From Merluccius polli (lineage: Eukaryota; Chordata; Actinopteri; Gadiformes; Merlucciidae), in assembly GCA_030340625.1 (NCBI GenBank), contig JAOPHQ010002288.1, positions 124,001-188,000 of the forward strand: a DNA stretch of 64,000 nt. Direction: 5' to 3'. Within the stretch, counting starts at the first letter, position 1, and every line of letters starts with the position of its first letter. The notes under the pieces are model-generated. The model ran no database searches. It was not told where the DNA came from and was given only the letters and a program-made list of their open reading frames with translations. Of the stretch, positions 1 to 11,800 are shown piece by piece. The translations under genes and the position numbers were made by a program.

Positions 1-438
1 TGTGCATGCAGATAGAATAGGACAGTGAAGCTAAGCTTCCAATGCGAGTTGCAAGAGAGATGACGTCCAGATAGTGGCGAAAATAAGAGTTGTCAGCAGG
101 TTTGACACAGTATATGCATTACACATCTGCACATATTTAGTGCACTAGGTAAGAATTCAGATGCGTCAAGTTATCGGAGGATGGCACACTGAAAATGAAC
201 TCACTATTATCTGTGTGTAAAATTCAGCTCAATTTTGGCTCTAATGTGATAACTTTTTAAATGAGATTCAGAAACTCTACCTTGAACATATACTGTTTGT
301 GGTTAGAGTCATCATTAATTGATACAGCAATATCAATAATAAATGCAACACATAGGATTCGATTGATGTTTGAAGATAAGCACCAAAGACTTCTTTCGCA
401 TTTGCTAAATTCCTGATCTTGTTTGGACTCTGAAGTCT
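1..438. other. Unique noncoding DNA, nothing recognised
   Basis: AT-rich sequence with no long open frame, no repeat structure and no transposon end that I can recognise. Confidence 0.5.
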
Positions 439-605
439 GAACCAGTCAATCTGAACCAGTCAGTTTGCTAGTCAATCTGGACCAGTCAGTTTGCTAGTCA
501 GTCTGAACCAGTCAGTTCCCTAGTCAGTCTGAACCAGTCGGTTCGCTAGTCAGTCTAAACCAGTCAGTTCTCTAGTCAGTCTGAATCAGTCAGTTCTCTA
601 GTCAT
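439..605 (+). repeat. 26-bp minisatellite, about 6 copies
   Basis: Tandem units of 26 bp whose core reads AACCAGTCAGTTCTCTAGTC followed by AGTCTG. Full units begin near 453, 479, 505, 531 and 557, with partial units at both ends. Units differ by only a few substitutions (TTTGCTAG, TTCCCTAG, TTCGCTAG, TTCTCTAG), which suggests recent local expansion. Confidence 0.9.
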
Positions 606-3021
606 TTCTTGCACCTTGGGAGAAGCCGTCTTCTCTCTGACCGTGTGACCTCTGCTTCTTCTGTCTACCACACTGTCTTCCTGTCAATCTCTGTGCTTGG
701 AGAAACACCAACTCAGACCCTCCTGTTAATAATTAATACCATTTCACAATAACAAATTCCTACATACCTGTCATGTTATGAGGAAAATAGCAATGTAGAG
801 TAATGTATACTGGTGAATAGAATTCAAAAGACATTCAGAAATTGGTCAAGAACATTGCTCTGGAAGGGGTTGTCTGATCGAAACATTTAAAATGAGGCGT
901 GACACGCACATCATCCGATCCGATCATCCGAGAACTCCTAATGTAGAAAGGGAAAACAGAAAAGTGAAGAAAAGACGAGAAAGAAATGAATGAAACATCA
1001 TTGCCCCCCCCCTTCCTCTTACAGAAATTGGGCTACGACTAAAACAAAGCAGCAAAAACTGGTTATAAAAGCATGGTACGCGTATGATTTAGTGAGGCGA
1101 TAAAGAATGGAAAGGTGGCCATCCATCATGGAAGCCAGCTCACTGGGAGAGAAGCTGTCACAGACTGCACCGGGTGTGGCAGGCTTTTGTAGACGGCCTC
1201 CAAGAGAGCCTACAATTGACCCCAGAAGCAGCGTGATCCGATGTGCATTCCAGATGGACCTAGGTGGAAGCATGTCTACAACCATCGATGGGCGGAGAGA
1301 ACGCTTGGTCTTCAATCCTTCAAAAGGGCATCTGTGCTTTCAACAAAACATTTAATGGAGCATTGAGCCAAATCCGAACATTGCAAAAGGAGCCTTGAAG
1401 ACCAAGGGGTTTGATGGAAACACAGAGGGACCACATTTTGTATCTGGTCCGAGATTTGATGTTCATGAGATTGCATTCACTGTATTGAACTGCAAAAAAC
1501 AACAACATGAAGCGTCGCATAGAAAGCAGAGTTAAGATAGCTACAGCTTATTTGTCATTAGAGAAGAGGAAGAATAATAGTAAAATGAGGCAATGTAGGT
1601 CAGTCACGATTCTCAACTAAAAAAATACACCACATAAATTACATTGGCAAGTAAAATGTGTTATTATTGTGCAATAGTTAATAATAATATTACATATATT
1701 TACATAATATCCAGTAACCAATTTGAACTTGAAAACAACTTGAGATTTTTGTTGGTTATCGTAGAATTACAGTAACTACTAATGGAACTGACTGATGTGG
1801 ACTTTTAAAAACAAGTGTTTGAACAAAATCCTAATTGTAAACAAGATGACACCATCTCACTCATTACAACATCATCACTTGGGCTATCAATCTAAAATAA
1901 CGAGTATTTGCAAGCAAATTAAAAACCTCACATAGAAATGACCATATCACTAACTCACAGTCACTGATGTGTGAAGCTATTGATGTGCATATGTAAACGT
2001 GATATATGGTCCACTGACATACAGTACGTTCAGGACTGCTGTGGTCGTCCACAAGGTCTTGCAGAGTTCAGGGCACTGCATGTGGGTGGAAGCTTCATAC
2101 ACAAGCTCACGGTGGATTCAAGTACAGATCCCCCTCTGCTGTACCTCTTACGCCTGTCAAAATTGATAAAATATGTCTTTCCGCAGCCTCCTGAAGAGGC
2201 TTTCATATGCAATTCATCTGTTTTAACTATTTCTTTTGTTATGTCAACAAGAAACCCAATATCCTATTCACACATAGGGATCTTTGTTACAGCTTTATTT
2301 ATTTTTTTATCATGTGTTCGAAATTGCATTCAAAGCGTTTGACACCCATACTGCAACTAATGGTGGGAATGTGGTTTGTGTGCACTTTGTATGCTTTGAA
2401 CATGCTTTCCTTTTAAAATAGTGTACAGCAACTCTTTGCAAGACTTGTTTCTAGAAATGATTGCTAATAAAAACACTTTAATAATAATAATACAAAGAAT
2501 GCTGTCCCTGCTTGGTCCTGTGAGCAGACTTTTTAATTAAAACCACTTGTTCCCAAACTTGTACTTAATGTTTCCCATTAGTCATGTCTGAGCGATTACA
2601 GACAGCTCCAATGAAAGTCAAGGATCAAATGCGAAACACAGATGTGTGGACAATGCAGCCTATTTCATTGCCATCAGAGTCGTTCTATTATTGTGGAACA
2701 TGAACTTGAATGGACACATGTTCCTAACTCCTCCTCCCATTTATGAGGTGTCATTCATAGAAACCAAAGTGCTGCATCATAGGTTCTCTTTAGATCAGGG
2801 TCGACAACGATGACGGAATGGAGGTATATTATTTAATGAACAAACTTCGTTTTCTGCTTTTCACCCCCACAATTCAAACGGTGTAATACACCTAGCCAAC
2901 CAAGCAATTTGCTGATCGTTGTCTAAGGCATACGAGAGACGGAGTGTTCATTGCACTACTTTCATTGCAGCGTCCGACCCAGTGAAACTCTTCTATGCAG
3001 GCCTGTTTCAGACCTGCTATC
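606..3021. other. Noncoding stretch without a recognised gene
   Basis: Mostly AT-rich unique DNA. Two subregions have higher GC and short open frames: 1,100-1,340, and 2,030-2,212 (open on the minus strand for 60 codons). Neither matches a family I recognise. An imperfect AATAAT run lies near 2,480. No complete transposon is evident. Confidence 0.45.
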
Positions 3022-3290
3022 CAGGGCCGAACTAACGCACAGGCTAGATATGGCTGCAGCCTAGGGGCCCCACCTGTGCCAGTCTGCCAGGGGGCCCCCG
3101 ATTGGCCGAATCGGGGGCCCCTCCGCTAGCCCCGCGATCTGCTAGCGCCGCGATCCGCTAGCGCCTCGATCCGCTCGCCCCCCCCCCCCCCCCCCCCCCC
3201 GCTCAACAAAAATCTCTGCTAGCACCCCCCCGCCCCGCTCAACAAAAATCTCCGCTCCCCCCCCCCCCATGTGCATTGTGAAGTGCATGT
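3022..3290. mobile_element. Probable DNA-transposon end fragment with poly-C tract
   Basis: The segment begins CAGGGCCGAACTAACGCACA, which resembles the CAGGG terminus of hAT-like elements. It continues into GC-rich short repeats (GCTAGCGCC / GCGATCCGCTAGC), a run of about 23 C near 3,178-3,200, and a duplicated CGCTCAACAAAAATCTC motif. I found no matching right end or target duplication, so this is a fragment or an unclassified repeat. Confidence 0.3.
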
Positions 3291-3353
3291 GAATTTTGAG
3301 TTATTATCCCCACTATGCAGGCTTACTGGATTCTTCTCCACATGTCTAAGGGC

Positions 3354-3774
3354 TAGGGGTGTCATGATTCTCCAAATTCACGATCCGATTCGATTTTCAA
3401 TTTAAACAAGCAATTAAAAGATGATTAAAAAAATAATGGCTATGCCATTGTTAGACTATCGAGTCTTTTCTTTAAAAAGATATAACCACTATATTTCTAT
3501 AGGAATGTACCACACTAAAGCCATATTGTAAAATGTAAATCATTTATTTAAAATATAACAAAAAACGTATTTCACCAAATTGGTGAAAAAACTGTTTAAC
3601 ACAAAAACAAAAAGAGCCACTAGATGACAGCCCCAGAAACACAGCGTTTAAAAAATAATAAAAATGTATATATTTTTTTTCGATTCTGACGATCCTGCTT
3701 TTGATTTCGATGATCAAAATCGAAAGCTCATTTCGGTCGATCTTCGATTTAAAATCGGAATCGTGATTCCCCTA
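3354..3774. mobile_element. hAT non-autonomous element (MITE), 421 bp
   Basis: The element starts TAGGGGTGTCATGATT and ends AATCGTGATTCCCCTA, imperfect terminal inverted repeats of hAT type. It is flanked by 8-bp sequences CTAAGGGC (3,346-3,353) and CTAAGGAC (3,775-3,782), which match at 7 of 8 positions. The interior is AT-rich with no coding remnant. Both ends are rich in GATTCGAT/ATCGAT motifs that extend the inverted repeat. Confidence 0.85.
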
Positions 3775-3782
3775 CTAAGGAC

Positions 3783-6700
3783 AGAGGTGGGGGCAAACAG
3801 ACCCGCACACCCCCCTTTCCTCATTTGCCTGTAACCTCATCTGAAGCACTGCATCCACGCATGTGGAACTTGGCATAAGATCAGTGAACTTGAAAATGGT
3901 GCCCTTACTTTAATTAGGTGGGACATGTACTGACTGATACTTAAAGTATGTCTTAAATTATGTACCCTGCGTTTGACCTTTCAAGTACCGTTTTTTTTTT
4001 TAAATGGTTGAGATTGAGTCCTGCTGAGATGGATAAAATAGTCAAAGTCAGCATGCGTGATTTAGCATTTAAAATGCAGTTGGGGAAAATTATTCAGCAT
4101 ATTCAGCAGCGGGGGTAAAACACGCGGCCCGTCTGGATGCTCGCTTTTTGATGAGGGGAAAGTAGGAGAGGTGAAGGCTTTGAAACGGCAGATGATTACG
4201 TGGCCCAGAAGTGAAGTATGAGCAGGGATCAGTGTTGAGTCGGGTCATCAGCCCAGGGCCATTATTAGTTTGTTTCTAATAAGATGTCCCAGATAAGGAG
4301 GCAATATGAAAGCACTGACTTTTTCTCTAGCAATTCTCATATCGTATGTTTTGTTGAATTAGCACACTGTCAGTTATCCATTCGATTTGTAGGAAAAATA
4401 AATATTTGCAAGGGATTCAAATCCAGTTAACCAGAGGTTTTTTTTTCTTAGCGTTCTTAAGATTTTGGCATATTTATTGAGCATTACTGTACAAGCAGTC
4501 TGTGTGGTATAGTTTCCAGACGACACACGTTGTTTTCATGGAGGCTGCGGGGGCTCAAGGTATGCAGCCATGTGAGCTGTGACCTCTCTGAGGGCTAAGT
4601 GGCATGGAGCAAATGGGCTTTCTGAAGCCTACACACTATTAATAATGAACCCTGGCTGCAAACCTGACAACTGTTTGCTGCGCTGCTTACCCTTAATGTT
4701 TGTGTGACGCAGCCCTGAGGCACCCAATCAGGCCATATTGAAAGTCCTAACTTATGAGGCAACGGTCAAGCACCCACCCACCAACGCTTTAGTCTGAGGA
4801 AAGGATTGCAGGATTGCGTCCACTGTGACAACTAACAAAAAAAGTAAATAGATAGAATATAACTTCCGATGAAGCTGTTCCACGTTATCTCTTAATATAT
4901 AATTGTAATTCTACTATCATCACAGATGGTTTTAAGCCTGTTGTACATTTGCCCTTGTTTTTCATGACCTTCTTTTCCGTTGGTATAGTGTTTCAGTACT
5001 GCTGTAAATGCAAGCATAGAAATTCCTGCAGTACTCTTTCCAGGTTAAGGGCTGGAACTAATTTCTTCTCAATCTTTTTTTTCTTCATTTTTTTTAAAGG
5101 AAATAACACTGTAGAGTATCATTGAGAATAGTGATGTGGAAAAAGAGGCCCTATAAAATCCAGAGAGCACAAGTGAAATCATTGACTCTGGGGACCCACT
5201 TATGACTAAGATGTGGTGTGTTTTTACTTTGGTGGTGGTGGAGGGGGGGGGGGGAATTTGAAATAAATAAAAGGAAAGGAAAATGGCTTCTCTCTGCGCT
5301 GTACCCTTGGTCCCTTGCTCTTTGTTAAAACCATATCTCTGCTGCTCCATTGCCCCCAGCTACATTAAATCCCATTAAATTCACCTTCATTAAAGCAGTC
5401 CTCCCTGCTCCTTGCAGCAGCCCTTGTGCGGGGCCTCTCAAGGACAGAGCGGTAATGAGGGTGGACTGGAGTTAACCTTGAGGAGTACAGGTTTTCATTT
5501 CCAAATCAATAACTTATGCTTCAAAACTGCAGCAAGATCCAGGCTATACATTTCAAGCATTAATTGCGTAGATTGTTTCTGCCGTAGTGAGAAGGCATTT
5601 AGGTTCAGAGTAGAGATTGCATTTATCATGGATTTCTTTTCTTTCACCTCTTTTCTTACACAGGAGGAATGGATGGTCCAGACGATCTTTGTGTGTGGTT
5701 TGATGCAAAAATGGGACAGCAGTGATGGATTGTATTTCAAAGAGTCAGCATGCTGCATGTAAACAATTAAGCCACTGCATGCATCACCTTTCTCCATTCA
5801 AACCAAGCAGTGGACAGCTGCCCGGGAACGGTCCTTCTTGAGATTGCAGTAAAGTGTCGTCATTCACTCAACAGAGGGAGTAGACCTTTCAAAATAAGTC
5901 ACCTGCTGTCAGTTTCCCTCAATCTAGTTGAATTATACATGAAGAAAACAACATCAATGATAGGCAGAGGGCAGGGAAAAGAGAGAATGCCTGATATATG
6001 GATGAGAAGCAGCATCAACTCCTCTTGCTCTACCTCCATTTAGCAGTACTGTATTATCAGGCTCCATGTCATGGTGTCATGTGATCTCATGGAAAATATT
6101 AATTTGTCCTGGGGTGATAATTTCTGCCCGACATGTTCATAATATAAAATATTGGTCATGGGGTTGGGGGGTAGAAGCTGGGGTGATCACTGGAGCCTAA
6201 TTTTTTAATCAACTTCTCTTTTAAATGAGACTTTATTAAATTACACAGCTAACACAGTGGGAGAAGGGCACATGCAAAGGGTGTGGGATAATTAAATAAA
6301 ATTAATAAAACTCCTCTGCTTTCATAGGTTAAAAAGCAAAGTAGGAAGGAGGGAAACCCAGCGGCCATTTTCATGCTCCGCTCAAGTTTCATTGTGTCTC
6401 ATTAGGGTCTTGTGAAATTCTCCATGCTGAATTACATGGAGAGGAATGGACTGCAGGTTGGCAGGATGCTGCTCTGTCTCGAATAGAGTCAGTAAGGCTA
6501 TATTTAATCATCCTTAGCTGTTACTGAATGTACTGCAATACATGGAGGACTTGGGCTACATTACTTGATTATTAAAATGTCATCAGAGAAAACTATATTG
6601 ATCTTAATATGAACACAATTTTGCATTGCACAACAATAGCTAATACTACCATTCTGTCCTGAGATGCATTTAGAGCTGCCCACCACACTGGAAATGGTTG

Positions 6701-6957
6701 AGGATGTTAACAATAACAATAATTGTACATGTATTTCCACTTTCACACACTCCTCCACAACTCTAAGAGGTTCTTTGGAGGTTATGATCTGCTTCCACCT
6801 GTAGACTACAGGCTTATTTTTGGAAGGATGTGTGAATAGTCTGTATGCATGTTAAGCCCTGCAATGGACATCCAGCTTTATGTCTGTAGATGGTGCCATG
6901 TATGATCTTTCTGACATTTACCTGGAAGTATAGTTTATCATTATTTATTATATATCA
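3783..6957. other. Noncoding region, unique and AT-rich
   Basis: No gene or clear transposon. Several blocks (about 4,110-4,330, 4,540-4,780 and 6,060-6,480) are TE-free and contain Hox/homeodomain-like TTAAT/ATTA cores, GATAA and CATTTG-type motifs, a texture typical of conserved noncoding elements. A poly-G run lies at 5,242-5,254. The short open frames at 5,069-5,797 overlap on both strands and look random. Confidence 0.45.
6060..6480. promoter_or_regulatory. Candidate conserved noncoding element
   Basis: A TE-free block with low-complexity-free, evenly mixed composition and many TAAT cores (ATATTAATTTGTCC, CCTAATTTTTTAATCAAC, GATAATTAAATAAAATTAAT). No open frame persists. Enhancer function is inference from texture only, since no alignment was possible. 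Confidence 0.25.
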
Positions 6958-6986
6958 TTATATATATATATATATATATATATACA

Positions 6987-7057
<71 letters not shown>
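6958..7057. repeat. (TA)n microsatellite
   Basis: About 100 bp of nearly pure TA dinucleotides, interrupted once by ACAGTA near 6,984. The Ile-Tyr open frame across it is an artefact of the repeat. Confidence 0.95.
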
Positions 7058-7059
<2 letters not shown>

Positions 7060-7342
7060 CATCAATCATATATCAGTAGTGGTGGTTAGTGGCAGTTGTA
7101 GTTATAGCCATAATTTGTACTATTAGTTCATCCAGATTAAGTTTATATAAGCATATGCCATAATATATTCCATCTCTGTTTTGGATTAATTATGTAAGAT
7201 GTGCATTCATTACATGTATTTTCTTTCTTTTGTCGTTTCACTCCAATTCATTACCGTAAAAAAAAAGGATTTTATTTTGCCCGAAAATCTTGGACCAATA
7301 TTACATTTAAAAACCAGTGTTGGCTGGATCATGTATATTTAA

Positions 7343-7715
7343 AGGTGCTGTAGGTAAGTAAGATTTAAGAGCAATTATTTTAGTGTAATTTGTTAGAAAT
7401 ACCATAGCCATCAGTTAGCTATCAGTGAGTGAAATGCGCTGTGAGAATATCTGTTTTGAGTTGTGTCTGCCCTGTGTATGAGCCAATTTAGATTTTAGAC
7501 TGCTCTCAGCTCATTTCTGACCAATCAGGGCATATCTTCCCCCGATTGGTTGCCTGTCAATTAAAGGTACGTGAAATGCAACATTTCTCAATGGTGGAAA
7601 AACATAGAGGAGAGGGAGAGAGGAAGGGGATGTTTCTTTGGTTGTTTAGTTTCAAAATCTTGCTTTTTTCTGCTCAAGAGTTGCTTAAAACTCTTGAATC
7701 TTACCTACATCAACT
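7343..7715. mobile_element. TTAA-flanked MITE (Kolobok/piggyBac type), 373 bp
   Basis: The left end, TTAA followed by AGGTGCTGTAGGTAAG, pairs with the right end, CTTACCTACATCAACT followed by TTAA. This gives terminal inverted repeats of about 16 bp with two mismatches. The TTAA duplications are at 7,339-7,342 and 7,716-7,719. There is no transposase remnant. TTAA targeting is shared by the piggyBac and Kolobok superfamilies, and I cannot separate them here. Confidence 0.75.
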
Positions 7716-7719
7716 TTAA

Positions 7720-8095
7720 TTTGATGTACTTATTTTTTACTTTGGAACACTTGCATTTAAGGAAACGCCATAACATAGGTTGATAAAAATAAACCTCATG
7801 GGCTCTATGCTCAAAATCTGATTTTTAGTCTGAATTGTCCAGTGTCTGCTGAATGTTGACCTCCAGAATCCACTTCATCTAGTTACCCTTCACTATGATT
7901 GAAGGATTGATGTACAGGTGATCTTTTTCACATCTCACACAGTCTTTTTAAATCCTATTTTGGAATCAGTTGCAATTCTTTTGAGTTTGTTTACTGTGGA
8001 TCTGTTTATTGTTATTTAACACTATTGGAACCTATTCATGGCATTTGAAGTCTCCTGAAGTCCAGTTAAAAATGTGCACACAAATACACACACAC

Positions 8096-8149
<54 letters not shown>

Positions 8150-8459
8150 GATGCATTTGTCCTGCATGGCAAAAATACATCCGTGGGCAATTATGAGCTC
8201 CTGAAAGAGTGCCTTCATTTATCCAATATTGGGAACTAAAACTGTAGCAAGTGACGGAGAGCGAGGGTCATTGCTAACATCTCGCTATTTGGGACCAGGC
8301 TATTTAGCTATTTACTGGAACAAAAGCATTCATTCCGAAAGTTACATCGTTGATGCTTGAAATGTTTGAGTTTAGCAAAACACAGCGGGAACACAGTTGT
8401 TTACCGGTACACCGTAGTTAATAAAAACTAAAAAGTGAAATTGTGAAAAATGAAAATTC
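7720..8459. other. Noncoding DNA with a CA microsatellite
   Basis: No gene is recognised. The only structured feature is the (CA)n tract at 8,078-8,148. The adjacent 8,230-8,460 segment may belong to the dispersed repeat that follows, but I could not match it to the second copy. Confidence 0.4.
8078..8148. repeat. (CA)n microsatellite
   Basis: About 24 uninterrupted CA units at 8,101-8,148, preceded by imperfect CA-rich sequence. Confidence 0.95.
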
Positions 8460-8940
8460 ACAGTGCATATCTTTCCCTGTCTGAATCCGAGCTGGTGGAG
8501 AGACCACTGCTGCAGAATCGTGTTTTTATCAGCTGATCGTTTTTTGCATTTAATTTCTTAAGCAGCTCAATTTGTTAAAACAAATGTGTTATTTTAATAA
8601 TGCAAAAAGCAAATACAATATCAGGATTGCTGTATGGACATCAGTGGCTTTCAGAGTCCGACTCTGTTACGGCAGAAGTCCAATGTAGCCAAGTTTACAA
8701 AGACACACGACTTCCATAGTATGAGAATATAAATAGGTGCTTTGAACATTGTGCAAAGTTTTGATGAAATTGCATGGCAGGACTCGCACTGTTTACCTGA
8801 AGATAAATCACAGAACACACACACAATACTGTTCTATTCAAGTTTATTCAATTGCCAAACCGTTATTATTAGTAGGTAGAGCTTTTTGTTATCTTTTGCC
8901 TTTGTTTAAACATGGAAATAGCTGCTAAATACGTTCATTA
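8460..8940 (+). mobile_element. Dispersed repeat, copy A (inverted partner at about 39.9-40.44 kb)
   Basis: Shared blocks, in matching order on opposite strands, include CCCTGTCTGAATC, GACCACTGCTGCAGAATCGTG, TTTTTATCAGCTGATCGTTT, GACTCTGTTACGGCAG, and ATTAGTAGGTAGAGCTTTTT followed by CTGCTAAATACGTT. The partner at 39,895-40,440 is flanked by ATTAGTC/GATTAATCG-type ends seen in hAT elements, so both are probably fragments of one non-autonomous DNA transposon family. The sequences are diverged and this copy has no coding frame. Confidence 0.7.
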
Positions 8941-9329
8941 TTAATACCCAATATTTGGGGCCAGCCCTACCCACATTTTAATAAACAAATTAATATATTG
9001 GTATATATTTTGATAAAATGTTAAATATTCTCATTCTAATTGTGTGTCTATTTATTAATCGACATCTAATTCACCGAGTGCATCACACACATCCATGCAC
9101 CAGCACAACTGGCGCAAGACACAGAATCCATACAGTCAATTGGTCTAACCATAACCCATAGAACGCACATCTAACCCCCTTTAAACTTAAGTGGGAGACT
9201 GGGTTAGATGTGCGATGCTGTACAGCGCAAATAAAAGTATCAAGAATGTCCCCTTTGTCTCCTTGACTTCCGCGACCACACCACTTTTTGATTTGACAAA
9301 TATAATAGTTAAATAATAGCAAAATGATG

Positions 9330-9572
9330 GTGTGGATGGTGTGACTAAAACTCCTACACAGTGTAACACCGGTAACTGTGAAAACACTAGTCTTCTCACA
9401 CTGCGGTTACATGTAATCATTATGTTCCACTTGTCAGTGGCTGCGTCGAGGACATGTGCGCGTCATCTAGTGGTAAAGAATAAAAATCAACATACCGGTA
9501 CGATTCGGTGTTTGGCTAATTATCAAACCGGTATGAAAAATGTTACACTGGCCCAATCCTACATTCTATACA
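9330..9572. mobile_element. Possible hAT remnant
   Basis: The segment ends GTTACACTGGCCCAATCCTA, similar in style to hAT termini of the TAGG(A/G) type, and contains repeated ACCGGTA motifs (near 9,368, 9,494 and 9,527). No left terminus or target duplication could be assigned, so the boundaries are rough. Confidence 0.3.
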
Positions 9573-10189
9573 ATGTAAACTGTATAAAACAACAATTAGA
9601 GGGTTAAATCGTATTGTTGAAAGCAAATCTCTGCTTAAACTTACGAAATCATCACTTAACAGGTAAATATACAGGAATATATTTTAATCGACACAACATT
9701 CAGAACAACACAGTATTCCAAAGGATAGTCATGTGAACTGTAACAATAAGAGGATCGCTGTTTGCATTAACTTTACAACTACAACACACAGGTCAGCATA
9801 GTCAGAACAGCACAGGTCCCTTAAAACCATGTCAATTTTGAATTTTTGACTGAATGCCCCTTGGAAATAGTGTTATATTATTGCATACAGACCCCTGTAA
9901 AGAAAATAGAACACATAAAATGAACCAAGTGTATAAGGATAATGTGTAACATAATGTCTATCTATGTCAATAGATAGAACTTCACCTTGATCTAGTTATT
10001 CAGCAAATCAAACTCAGAGATCATACAGGAGTTCATCGATAATGTTTTCCTTTTCACAAGCTTTGCACTCTTCGCTGTTGAACTTTGACTTGGCAGTGCA
10101 TTTGGTTGCATCAGAACAACAATAAGTACTCTTATTATTTTACAATTACTATTATTACTACTAGCATATACCTGTGAGTGTGGCAATTG
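9573..10189. other. Noncoding DNA, nothing recognised
   Basis: AT-rich unique sequence without repeats or convincing open frames. Confidence 0.4.
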
Positions 10190-10755
10190 CCACCGCCATG
10201 GCTACCTGCCTCGCACTGCTGATTTATCTGGAAGCTAAGCGGGGCTGGTCTGGTCCATCCTTGGATGGGAGACGAGTTGGTGCTGGTAGAGGTGTTGGAG
10301 GGCCAGTAGGGGGTGCTCATCCCTCTGGCCTATGTAAGATCCCCAATACCCCTGGACTGAGAGTGGGACTCTGTCCTGTCTAGAGCACCGTCTTTTGAAT
10401 GAGACGTTAAAACCGAGGTCCTGACTCCCTGTGGTCACTAAAGATCCCGTGGCACTCATCGCAAGAGTAGGGGTGCTAACCCCGGTGTCCCGGCCAAATT
10501 CCCAACCTGGCTCTTGTACCATCATGGCCACCTAATCATCCCCTGGTCTCTAATTGGATAGTTTAATTCCTCACCTCTCCACTGAGCCAGTGTGTGGTGA
10601 GCGTTCTGGTGCATACTGGCTGCCGTGCATCACCCAAGTGGGTGCTACACACTGGTAGCGGATGAGGTGTCATATCCCCCCACACACACACTATGTCAGT
10701 GCTTTGAGTGTCTTGTAAAGTGCTATATAAATGCAATGAATTATTATTATAATTG
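10190..10755 (+). mobile_element. SINE3-type retroposon (5S rRNA-derived)
   Basis: The 5' head matches 5S rRNA internal-promoter sequence: GGAAGCTAAGCGGGG (box A/IE region, about 10,230) and TTGGATGGGAGAC (box C, about 10,259). The body contains AATGAGACGTTAAAACCGAGG and GGTGGGTGCTACACACTGG-like segments known from fish SINE3 members. The tail, AAAGTGCTATATAAATGCAA followed by TGAATTATTATTAT, resembles LINE 3' ends used for trans-mobilisation. It would be transcribed by RNA polymerase III. No clear target-site duplication was found. A short plus-strand open frame across it is incidental. Confidence 0.85.
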
Positions 10756-11000
10756 CGTACACCATGCAAATATCTACCCATGCAGGTTGCAATTTGCTAC
10801 CGCTACCCATGAGTGGCACACAAATCATGCACTACCAAAAAAATAAAAGTGCACATGTTGTGCTATGGAGTTTCATTTCACTCCAAGTATTGTACGTGTA
10901 GTTAGATTTGTTGTAACTGAAGAAAACTTATTTGCAGTAGTACTTAAAGGAACACACTGACTATTTAGGAAATTGACTCTGTCCGTCTTTGACATAAATG
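10756..11000. other. Short noncoding spacer; possible left end of an older TTAA element
   Basis: TTAAAGGAACACACTGAC at 10,944-10,961 resembles the terminus of a TTAA-type DNA element. If so, the hAT MITE at 11,001 inserted into it, and its remnant continues after 11,800. Confidence 0.3.
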
Positions 11001-11792
11001 TAGGGATGTCCGATATTATCGGCCCACCGATATTATCGGCCGATATTGGCATAAAAAATCAATATCGGAAAATATTGGTATCGGTTTTTTAACCGATACC
11101 GAAATCGATTTTGAAATAATTTCAGACATCTGTTATGTTTCAAGTGAGGACGTGGTTTGATGACATCATCAAACGCGCCGCGCCGTCTCAATAACAAGCC
11201 TGGGCATGTGCGGCCGTGTAGCGGGACGCTAGTTGTAGCTGTGGTTATGTCGGTGGTTTGGATTTATTTCAAAGTTTCTACGTTGAATAGTAAAATAGGG
11301 GTCAGCGCAACATACTAACGCATTCTGCGAAACAGTCTCATCACAACCGGTTCAGGTCCGCTGTACCGCTCACATTATTTTATTTATTAATCCGCACTTC
11401 CAGACCGTCACCGGGGCTTCAGAGTAATGTGTCAGAGGAGAGCAGCCCTCTCCCGGACTCACACGCTAGCTTTTACCGCTGTTTTTTTTTTTTAAAATTG
11501 TATTTATTAATCCACACTTCCAGACCGTCACCGGGGCTTCAGAGTAATGTGTCCGAGGAGCGCAGCCCTCTCCCGGACACACACGCTAGCTTTTACCGCT
11601 GTTTTTTTTTTTTTTAAATTGTATTTATTAATCCACACTTCCGCTCGGCATAAAGCCTATTGCGGTTTGCAATGAGAGTAAAGCGGAGGTTTCACGTGGC
11701 CGCATATATCGGTATCGGTTGATATCGGTATCGGAAATTAAGAGTTGAACAATATCGGTTATCAGTAAAAAAGCCAATATCGGACATCCCTA
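11001..11792. mobile_element. hAT non-autonomous element, 792 bp, perfect 8-bp TSD
   Basis: It begins TAGGGATGTCCGATATTATC and ends CCAATATCGGACATCCCTA, with terminal inverted repeats exact for the first 14 bases. Identical CATAAATG duplications lie at 10,993-11,000 and 11,793-11,800. Subterminal regions are packed with TATCGG motifs, typical of hAT transposase-binding repeats. The interior carries a tandem duplication of about 120 bp. There is no transposase gene, so mobility would need one in trans. Confidence 0.92.
11381..11641 (+). repeat. Tandem duplication, period about 120 bp, inside the hAT element
   Basis: Unit 1 (11,381-11,500) and unit 2 (11,501-11,621) are nearly identical and share TCCAGACCGTCACCGGGG and GCTAGCTTTTACCGCTG, followed by a poly-T tract. 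A third partial unit starts at 11,622. The few differences suggest recent duplication. Confidence 0.9.
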
Positions 11793-11800
11793 CATAAATG

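Noticed and set aside
6890..7126. Ile-Tyr repeat protein
   Set aside because: Translation of the (TA)n microsatellite.
10225..10290. A true 5S rRNA gene
   Set aside because: Only the internal part resembles 5S; the rest diverges and continues into a SINE body and tail.
10174..10846. Short frames over the SINE3
   Set aside because: The sequence is a polymerase-III-type retroposon with 5S-like promoter boxes; the frames are incidental.
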